The notes beneath the pieces were generated by a model. That model searched no databases and was not told the DNA's origin. It worked only from the letters and a program-made list of their open reading frames with translations. DNA of 64,000 bases, from positions 1 through 64,000 of the forward strand of contig NZ_JACJSD010000034.1 of the NCBI RefSeq assembly GCF_014697615.1, given 5' to 3'. Made by a program: the position numbers and the translations under genes. Source of the DNA: Nostoc sp. FACHB-280 (GTDB lineage: Bacteria; Cyanobacteriota; Cyanobacteriia; Cyanobacteriales; Nostocaceae). Positions 57,701 through 64,000 of this stretch are shown piece after piece. Numbering within the stretch: position 1 is the first letter of the stretch; each line of letters starts with the position of its first letter.

Positions 57701-59837
57701 ACAGTGCATCTAACAGTGCTAGAGATTCAGCATAATTAATTAACGCTTGATGATTATCTCGATAAAGTTGGGCATTTTCCACTGCTAAGGCAGCACGATA
57801 AGCGACATCTGTGGCTAAGTTTAAATCAGTTTCATCGTAACAACGATTTGATTGGGCGATCGCAAAGGTAATACAACCCAAAACTCGCTTGTGGGCGATT
57901 AACGGCACCACCATTGCCGACTTCGCCCCTAGCTGGCGGATAATTTCTAAATGTTCGGCGTTTTGCGTTGAAGCAACTAACATCTGATCAGTGACTTGAG
58001 CGATTAATTCTGGTTTGCCTGTTTGCAGTACTCTAGCGATCGGATGTGTACCTGACAAATTCGGCACATACTTTTGGAGTTTTTGCGCTAACTCAGCCTG
58101 AGAAGGATTTGCATAAGCCACAGGTAAACGCCGTAGTGAACCATCATCCGTCAAAATCTCCACACTACACCAGTCAGCTAATTGTGGTACAGAGATTTTG
58201 GCAATTTGCTGTAAGGTTTCCTCATAATCTAATGATGTAGACAGTAAACTACTAATTTCCGCAATATAAAGCAGTTGCTCTTCTGCTTGCTTACGTTCTT
58301 TAATATCAATAACAAAAAAAGCACCTCTGTCTGAAGTTCCTTCAAAATGACTGCAACCGATTAACACAGGTAAGCGAGTACCATCTTTGCGGATATACTC
58401 TTTTTCATAAGGAATAGAAAAGGAACTGTGTTGAAGTTGTATTAGTGCTTGTTCATCTAGTGGGAGATACTCAGCAGGTGTCAAATTTCGCCAGTCCAAT
58501 TCTCCATTAACTAAATCTTCGCGGCTGTAACCCAACATATTCAGCAACGCATCATTAGCATCTGTGATTTTGCCATCTCTTTCCCAAAAGCCAATCCCAA
58601 TCATATTGGACTCAACCACGCTGCGAAACTTAGCCTCGCTGTCTCGCAATGCTTGTTCAGCTTGTTTGATTGGTGTAATTTCAACACCAGTCACTCCCAC
58701 GCCCAGCAACTTTCCATCAGGTAAGCTAACGGGATAGTAGCTGACTAAACTTTGCCGATATACTCCAGGGGGATAAGTTTCACCGCTCACTTCTTGGTTA
58801 AGTAATGGTTGGCGCGTTTGCATTACTTGATGAAAAACAGGCTCTAATTGCCCCGCCCATTCCGGTAAGATTTCTTGTAGAGTGCGGCCAATATGTTGAC
58901 TGAGCGGTACACCATTAATAGCTGCTAGAGCTTCGTTAGCATACACATAGCGTAATTCAGGATCAAGAAATGCCAATGCTACAGGGGAACTAGTTAACCA
59001 AGTATTCAGTAAAGCTAAAGATTCTTCTTTTTGTTGCAGGGCTTGTTGAAGTGTGCTTTGTAACTTGGCTTTTTCAATTTCTGTTTGCTTACGTTCTGTA
59101 ATGTTAACGCCTACACAAGTAACACCACCTTCGCCACCTTTGAGGGGTTCCACCAGCAAATCATAATAAATAACTTCTCCTCGGAGATTTATACACACTT
59201 CTTCACGGGTGGAATTACCTTGTTCTACCGCTCGGCGTTTAATTGTGGTTAATTGTTGTGCTATTGTCGGCGGAAACAATTCATAATCCGTTCTACCTAA
59301 CACTGCTGCAACTGTGTCTATACCCTGAAGATTATGCACCCACTGATAACGAAAATCTCTGTCTTGCTGAAACACTACAATATCTGAATTACTCAAGGCG
59401 AGGCGAAATCTTTCCTCACTAATTTGAAGTTTCTGGAGATTAATTTCTGCTTTACGTTTCGCGTGCCTTAATTCTTCAGCTAGAAAACTAAATAGTAATC
59501 CCTGTGCCGCAAACAACAGTATCTTTACACCATTGGATAAACTTAACCCAACTGTGTAATGTTCGGAGAGAAAAAAGTAATCGCTCAATATTGCCGACAA
59601 GAAGGTTGCTAAAAGTCCTGATTTCAAACCACCATACCAAGCACTCACCATGACAGCACTAAAAAATAGTAGGAATGGTGTTCCCTTCATGTCTAAAATA
59701 GGGTCAAGCAAGAGCATCATTACTAGTGCTGTGGCGACAATTACCACCACAAAGCCATAACGTAGTAACTGCGAATAATAAATGTAGGGCATGAAAACAA
59801 TTGCAAACAACCAACACTTGTGGCGGGAGCTATACAT
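54747..59837 (-). CDS. hybrid histidine kinase with DUF4118, PAS and GAF sensor array
   Basis: A 1696-aa membrane-bound sensor. Order, with rough residues: four membrane helices of DUF4118 type (20-120), PAS (144-250), PAS (275-395), PAS (405-520), GAF (525-690), PAS (706-830), PAS (839-955), GAF (962-1125), GAF (1146-1300), HisKA with phospho-acceptor His1333 in VLSHELRTPLNP, HATPase (1428-1545, DNGKGI and GLGLAIVRHL) and a C-terminal receiver with Asp1624 in ILLSDIGMP. The PAS-PAS-GAF block is duplicated. The signal is unknown. It must hand its phosphate to an external response regulator or HPt protein, as it has no HPt domain. Confidence 0.92.
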   Translation of the reverse strand: MYSSRHKCWLFAIVFMPYIYYSQLLRYGFVVVIVATALVMMLLLDPILDMKGTPFLLFFSAVMVSAWYGGLKSGLLATFLSAILSDYFFLSEHYTVGLSLSNGVKILLFAAQGLLFSFLAEELRHAKRKAEINLQKLQISEERFRLALSNSDIVVFQQDRDFRYQWVHNLQGIDTVAAVLGRTDYELFPPTIAQQLTTIKRRAVEQGNSTREEVCINLRGEVIYYDLLVEPLKGGEGGVTCVGVNITERKQTEIEKAKLQSTLQQALQQKEESLALLNTWLTSSPVALAFLDPELRYVYANEALAAINGVPLSQHIGRTLQEILPEWAGQLEPVFHQVMQTRQPLLNQEVSGETYPPGVYRQSLVSYYPVSLPDGKLLGVGVTGVEITPIKQAEQALRDSEAKFRSVVESNMIGIGFWERDGKITDANDALLNMLGYSREDLVNGELDWRNLTPAEYLPLDEQALIQLQHSSFSIPYEKEYIRKDGTRLPVLIGCSHFEGTSDRGAFFVIDIKERKQAEEQLLYIAEISSLLSTSLDYEETLQQIAKISVPQLADWCSVEILTDDGSLRRLPVAYANPSQAELAQKLQKYVPNLSGTHPIARVLQTGKPELIAQVTDQMLVASTQNAEHLEIIRQLGAKSAMVVPLIAHKRVLGCITFAIAQSNRCYDETDLNLATDVAYRAALAVENAQLYRDNHQALINYAESLALLDALLAGAPVAVCFLDQELRYIRINQVLADINGFPVEAHLGRKFSEMFPTMATQFEAQLQQVLETGEPLLNVEISGEVPGKPGIYSYWLGNYYPVRNSFNETVGIGIIFSDVTATKVAEIALRESESRFRAMFNQAAVGIALVGLNGKFLQVNPALCDITGYSPAELMQMNFQDITHPDDVTVDWEQARRVLAKDINFYSLEKRYIRKDGSPVWVNLTSSAVWDIHGQAKYAVGIIEDISERKQAELAQNFLVEASSLLAASLDYQVTLHNVANLVVPTLADWCVFDVLGEDYTIQQIAMVATIPAKQEILSELRRRYPPKYEDNNPFRETLLRGASVFYPEFPSQLLPQLAEDAEHLQLLQSLGISSLIIIPLHLRGQIFGVISLARGASSCAYNAADLALAEDLAHRVAAAIDNAKLYQKTQQAKQAAELAVSRTVRLQKITAALSEAITPQQVADVVVNQGIAALGASGGSVSLLVEHGSYLKVVQATGYPESVLNGWKTFPVTAAVPLAETVRTGKAIFLESPAALAANYPHLAELSSVTGNSGFASIPLIVEKQVIGALGWSFATTQIFSEADQGFMLTLGQQCGQAIARAQLYEAERLARSEAETANRIKDEFLAVLSHELRTPLNPILGWAKLLRTRRNDEATIVRALETIERNAKLQAQLIEDLLDVSRILRGKLSLHIRTVDLNSTITAALETVRLAAEAKSIQLQTSLPQHNVEVMGDGDRLQQIVWNLVSNAVKFTPSAGRVELRLEQVGMEAQIQVIDNGKGITPEFLPYVFEYFRQADGKTTRVFGGLGLGLAIVRHLVELHGGIVWAESPGEGQGATFTVRLPLHKSADATLRDAETAQMDLATQDSLLAGVRILFVDDQADVLEFFSFALEQYGAEVTAVASAAEALAALAQLQPDILLSDIGMPIMDGYMLLRQLRQLPPDQGGQIPAIALTAYAGEIDYKQAMAAGFQRHIPKPVDPVDLAIAIAKLIRRK

Positions 59838-60544
59838 ACCCTAAGCTAGTTTGCAATTTTTGGACATTTATCTAGAGATAGATCCTTTATTTAGATGAAA
59901 AAATATCTTTTGCTAGTAGCTAATTTCTTAAAAATATTGTATGTGTATCTAAATATAAGTTTAGTATTATAATATTTTATTTACACTTATTTAGTAATTT
60001 TAAACAAACTCATTATTCTACATTTATCTTAAAGTATCCAGTGATCCTGTCAAAGTCTAAAGAGAATGCTTGCTTGCTATAGAATAAAAAATCTTGCTTG
60101 AGAAAAAATGAAGTTGTTACTGATTTTTGATTATCTAATTCTAAATAAGTCATATTCTGAGATATTTTTTCCTATTTTTAATGCCTGAGAAATGATTTAT
60201 CAAGTAAATCTAAAATTGTCGTAACTGTCAAATTCCAAATATTCCATAAAAATCACTCTTTTGCTTTGGGCATCCTGTCCGCACTGGAGGGACTAGAAAC
60301 CAATCCCAAAAGACAGTTACAATGAAACATTTTAATCGAGACAGCCAATAAGGTGCATTGTGCGTACGGCTAATTTCTCATTTTGTTCCTGATGTAGCCG
60401 TAACACATACTAAGTGGGATATTTGATGAATGTGAGCCTCTACAAACAAAACCTGCTCTAATGGTTTATAGACAAAAATCCCCTACCAGTGATAGGGTTG
60501 TCAGCTGCTCAAGCTAAACACTGTAATTCTCTAGGTAGTTTTGC
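59838..60544. other. 707-base gene-free region with a structured segment at 60264-60312
   Basis: AT-rich except for 60264-60312, where CTTTGGGCAT pairs, with one bulge on each strand, with ATCCCAAAAG and encloses GTCC/GGAC. The segment is GC-richer than its surroundings and may be a leader or small RNA; the strand is not clear. AAAATCCCCTACCAGTGATAGGG at 60476 is another hairpin. The lgt promoter should lie downstream of 60400. I see no gene. Confidence 0.35.
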
Positions 60545-61426
60545 ATGGTACTGGATATATCTTCTTTGCCGTTGGCATTTCAATTTACTTCTCCAGGGCC
60601 GATTTTGGTGAAAATCGGGCCATTAACTATCCGTTGGTATGGCTTGTTAATTGCTACGGCGGTGTTAGTTGGTGTCAGCCTTTCTCAGTACTTGGCAAAG
60701 CGCCGTAATGTGAATCCAGAATTGCTGAGTGATTTGTCAATTTGGCTGGTGCTGGGGGCAATTCCCGCCGCACGAATATATTATGTTTTGTTTGAATGGG
60801 CGGAATATGCCAAGCATCCCGAAAAAATTATCGCTATTTGGGAAGGTGGTATTGCCATTCACGGTGCAATTATTGGTGGGACGATAGCAGCTTTAATTTT
60901 TGCCAAACTCAAGCGGGTTTCTTTTTGGCAATTAGCAGACTTGGTTGCACCTTCCCTAGTTTTAGGACAAGCAATTGGAAGATGGGGTAATTTCTTTAAT
61001 TCGGAAGCTTTTGGTCGTCCTACGAATCTACCTTGGAAACTTTTCATTCCATGCAGATTTGATCCAGCAAAAAACCTCTGCCTTGGTCGTCCTTTACAAT
61101 ATCAAAGTTTTGAATACTTCCATCCCACTTTTTTGTATGAATCACTGTGGGATTTAATGGTGTTTGCCTTGCTGTTAAATTTATTTTTCCGCAGTGTCTC
61201 TGGCAAGCTAAAGCTGAAAGTAGGTACGTTAATTATGGTTTACTTAACAGCCTACAGCACTGGTCGCTTTTGGATTGAAGGTTTACGCACAGATAGTTTA
61301 TTGCTAGGGAATCTGAGAATTGCCCAAATTGTGAGCTTAACAGGTATTATCGCAGGTTTAGCAGGTTTAGCTTGGCTATATTTTCGTAAACGTCCGTTAC
61401 CGGATGTGGTTGCTTCGAGTGATTAG
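60545..61426 (+). CDS. lgt: prolipoprotein diacylglyceryl transferase
   Basis: Lgt attaches a diacylglyceryl group to the lipobox cysteine of prolipoproteins, the first step of lipoprotein maturation. It has about seven membrane helices; the signature [20 protein letters not shown] and [19 protein letters not shown] contain the conserved Arg, Asn and His residues. [20 protein letters not shown]-type residues are seen as [13 protein letters not shown]. The length (293 aa) is normal. The ATG at 60545 is preceded by TAGGTAG. It is monocistronic. Confidence 0.95.
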   Translation: MVLDISSLPLAFQFTSPGPILVKIGPLTIRWYGLLIATAVLVGVSLSQYLAKRRNVNPELLSDLSIWLVLGAIPAARIYYVLFEWAEYAKHPEKIIAIWEGGIAIHGAIIGGTIAALIFAKLKRVSFWQLADLVAPSLVLGQAIGRWGNFFNSEAFGRPTNLPWKLFIPCRFDPAKNLCLGRPLQYQSFEYFHPTFLYESLWDLMVFALLLNLFFRSVSGKLKLKVGTLIMVYLTAYSTGRFWIEGLRTDSLLLGNLRIAQIVSLTGIIAGLAGLAWLYFRKRPLPDVVASSD

Positions 61427-61437
61427 GAAAAGGCTGA

Positions 61438-61520
61438 AGGGGGACAAGGGAGACAAGGGGGATGACTCAATTTAAAACTCCTTATCCTCTCTGCGTCTCT
61501 GCGGCTCTGCGTGAGAGAAT
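61438..61520. repeat. GACAAGG and CTCTGCG repeats
   Basis: GGGGGACAAGGGAGACAAGG at 61439 (purine arm type) is followed by TCCTCTCTGCGTCTCTGCGG at 61488, which is the dispersed CTCTGCG-type unit seen at 18007 and 21201. They lie just after lgt. Confidence 0.6.
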
Positions 61521-61529
61521 TCCTTACGC

Positions 61530-61613
61530 AAAATAAAAAATGCCCCAGATTTGACTCTAGGGCTTAACCAGGGTGCATCTACCATTCCATTCTTCTATCG
61601 TTAGAGGGTTAAT
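61530..61613 (-). ncRNA. probable small RNA with Rho-independent terminator
   Basis: On the minus strand a stem GCCCTAGA / TCTGGGGC (61563-61542, one mismatch) is followed directly by ATTTTTTATTTT, a strong terminator. No minus-strand gene lies upstream of it: lgt and cobM are both plus-strand. A second stem TTAACC (61612-61607) / GGTTAA (61569-61564) precedes it. A TATCCT hexamer at 61624-61619 could serve as -10, predicting a start near 61612 and an RNA of about 80 nt. I cannot name the family; the strand, promoter and end fit a small regulatory RNA. Confidence 0.5.
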
Positions 61614-61701
61614 CCGGAAGGATACTGAGAAAATGCCAAGAAATTTTTGAAAAAAGATTTTTATTACGGGTAAATACGGAAAAGTAATTGAAGTTTTTTG
61701 T

Positions 61702-62478
61702 ATGGAAACTCAACTAAATTTAATAAAACCAGCAGTTTATATTGTGGGGGCAGGGCCGGGAGACCCAGATTTATTAACGGTTAAGGCGCAAAAACTCCTT
61801 TCTAGGGCAGATGTAATTTTATTTGCTGATGCTTTAGTTCCCGAACAAATATTAAATCTGTGCCGCCCAGATGCAGAAATTATTCCGACTGCGGATAAGA
61901 CTTTGGAAGAAATTGTATCGCTGATGGTGGAACGGGTGCGATCGCAGCAGAAATCTCTTGTCCGTCTCCACTCTGGCGACCCCAGTCTTTACAGTGCTAT
62001 TCACGAACAAATGCAAATGCTGGCTGAGGCGGATATCCCCTTTGAAGTCGTCCCAGGAATTAGCGCCTTTCAAGCAGCAGCCGCCAAACTCAAGGTAGAA
62101 TTAACAGTCCCCGGTTTAGTTCAAACTATCATTCTGACGCGCATCAGTGGACGTACAGAAGTCCCCACCACAGAAGAGTTAGCCAGCCTCGCCGCCCATC
62201 AAGCTAGTTTATGCCTATATTTAAGTGCGCGTCACGTCGAAAATGCCCAAGCCAAATTACTCGAACATTATCCCAGCGATACACCTGTGGCTATTTGCTT
62301 TCGGCTAGGTTGGCCTGATGAAAAAATTCGCGTGGTTCCCCTTAACCAAATGGCGGAATGCACCAAAACAGAAAATCTGATTCGCACCACACTTTATGTA
62401 ATTAGTCCGGCACTAAAAGCAACAGACGGGCGATCGCACTTGTACAATCCTGAATATCATCATTTATTTCGTGCTTAA
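61702..62478 (+). CDS. cobM: precorrin-4 C11-methyltransferase
   Basis: CobM methylates C-11 in the corrin ring during cobalamin (B12) synthesis, using SAM. It has the tetrapyrrole methylase start AVYIVGAGPGDPDLLTVKAQ, then ADVILFADALVPEQIL and VRLHSGDPSLYSAIHEQMQM, and VVPGISAFQAAAAKLKVELT. The C-terminal half has LCLYLSARHVENAQAKLLEH and TPVAICFRLGWPDEKI. The length (258 aa) is typical. The upstream spacer has no recognisable cobalamin riboswitch. No other cob gene lies in the window. Confidence 0.93.
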   Translation: METQLNLIKPAVYIVGAGPGDPDLLTVKAQKLLSRADVILFADALVPEQILNLCRPDAEIIPTADKTLEEIVSLMVERVRSQQKSLVRLHSGDPSLYSAIHEQMQMLAEADIPFEVVPGISAFQAAAAKLKVELTVPGLVQTIILTRISGRTEVPTTEELASLAAHQASLCLYLSARHVENAQAKLLEHYPSDTPVAICFRLGWPDEKIRVVPLNQMAECTKTENLIRTTLYVISPALKATDGRSHLYNPEYHHLFRA

Positions 62479-62493
62479 CCCTGTCATATCGTG

Positions 62494-62553
62494 TCCGGTA
62501 AAAGACTTATCATCAAGACCGCAGGGTGCAGGAGGAGAAAGAGTTTCGTCTTT
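62494..62553. repeat. dispersed repeat, copy 2
   Basis: Matches 14566-14632: GGTAAAAGACTTATCATC, AAGACCGCAGGGTGCAGGAG and AGAAAGAGTTTCGTC. It lies 16 bases after cobM. Confidence 0.7.
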
Positions 62554-62582
62554 CTGCTTCTTCTCACTGCGTAAGTCTTAAA

Positions 62583-62705
62583 TTACTTTTGTTTCTTTTC
62601 ATCTAAAGCTTTTTGTATTGCATCTCTATAAAATTGGGCGGGGTAATCTTGAGCCTTAACCTCGTCCTTCATTTCTTTGCTGACACGAAAGCTAGGGCGT
62701 GTCAT
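62583..62705 (-). CDS. small 40-aa basic/acidic protein near nifH
   Basis: ATG at 62703-62705, stop at 62583-62585. The product MTRPSFRVSKEMKDEVKAQD, followed by YPAQFYRDAIQKALDEKKQK, is hydrophilic and probably helical; the N-terminus is reminiscent of a short ribbon-helix-helix DNA-binding protein but is too short to be sure. It is co-directional with nifH, 262 bases downstream of its stop. AAGGAAAAAGG on the opposite strand is unrelated; on the minus strand the upstream TTGGCTTAATTG gives no good RBS. Codon use and amino acid content look coding. Confidence 0.5.
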   Translation of the reverse strand: MTRPSFRVSKEMKDEVKAQDYPAQFYRDAIQKALDEKKQK

Positions 62706-62921
62706 CAATTAAGCCAAATAAAGGAAAAAGGATGGAAAACATAATATTCCCATCCCCTCGGAAAATAAACAACCAACCAAATAGTAGAGAAGGAGAACAG
62801 TCTAAATAAAATACTAATTCCGCATTAAAAAATCGAAAAAGTTGCGGTTAAAAGTGGTAAAACGAAAACATCCAAAACAATCAATCAGCTATGAGCCTAC
62901 CTCCAAATTTCGCTAGATAGA

Positions 62922-62940
62922 GTGGGCTATTTTCGCCCAC
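62922..62940. terminator. hairpin after nifH
   Basis: GTGGGC (62922-62927) pairs with GCCCAC (62935-62940) across TATTTTC, 28 bases after the nifH stop. No T run follows on the minus strand, so termination or RNA stabilisation is only inferred from position. Confidence 0.45.
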
Positions 62941-62967
62941 CTAAGCTTATTCAGTCACTAACAAGGT

Positions 62968-63999
<1,032 letters not shown>

Positions 64000-64000
64000 A

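Noticed and set aside
60231-60320. Degenerate CRISPR repeat or attachment site upstream of lgt
   Set aside because: GGTTTCTAGTCCC-like sequence recalled Nostoc CRISPR repeats at first, but there is a single copy and no spacer structure.

Overview
The window is a chromosomal segment of a filamentous, probably heterocystous, cyanobacterium (Nostocales; Nostoc/Anabaena-like). The evidence is the very frequent HIP1 octamer GCGATCGC, cyanobacterial gene families (high-light-inducible protein, PetL, DUF1815, DUF2808, Uma2, group 1 sigma factor SigA), a nitrogenase iron protein gene at the right edge, and many short heptamer-type and foldback repeats of the kind common in Nostoc intergenic DNA. I found no rRNA, tRNA, CRISPR array or complete insertion sequence.

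Layout. 1-7.8 kb: the start of a probable IS630-type transposase, an unknown protein, a family 2 glycosyltransferase, a carboxyl-terminal processing protease, a YdcF-like protein, a membrane pentapeptide-repeat protein, a TetR regulator and a secreted TPR protein. 8-17.9 kb: single-domain response regulator, a GyrA/ParC-type topoisomerase subunit, an Hli protein, sigA, a 1.7-kb non-coding leader, gyrB and miaA. 18-24.3 kb: an Rpn-type nuclease homologue, a DUF6745-like protein, a GNAT acetyltransferase and the three-gene pyridine nucleotide transhydrogenase operon pntA1-pntA2-pntB, whose first spacer holds a nested palindrome. 25-31.6 kb: DUF2808 protein, then the conserved rpmH-rnpA-PH protein-yidC-khpB-DUF177 operon, DUF1815 and a hotdog thioesterase. 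32-40.7 kb: dxr, then a membrane glycolipid cluster (methyltransferase, DUF2079, GT39, polyprenyl-phosphate GT2, EamA/ArnE-like carrier) and a polysaccharide deacetylase.

41-45.4 kb is the accessory, decaying part: an Uma2 gene broken by one base, an ABC-type receptor gene broken by a frameshift in a T run and by an in-frame stop, a MITE-like palindrome, and an intact overlapping two-gene module (86-aa helical protein plus a retropepsin-like aspartic protease). 45.4-64 kb: aroB, petL (31 aa), bioB, a Gly/Thr-repeat surface protein with a WGxxGxxG-type tail, an RmlD-like reductase, a TPR lipoprotein, an HlyD-MacB export pair bracketed by three copies of one foldback repeat, a 1696-residue hybrid histidine kinase, lgt, a probable small RNA on the minus strand, cobM, a 40-aa ORF and an orphan nifH copy with a long C-terminal extension.

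Most intact genes are core functions (topology, transcription, translation, membrane insertion, isoprenoid, biotin, shikimate and cobalamin synthesis). The points most worth following are the small-protein/retropepsin module, the probable sRNA between lgt and cobM, the orphan long NifH, the GyrA-type subunit without a GyrA box, the exact 102-nt phasing of HIP1 sites in a TPR gene and the triple foldback around the exporter genes.
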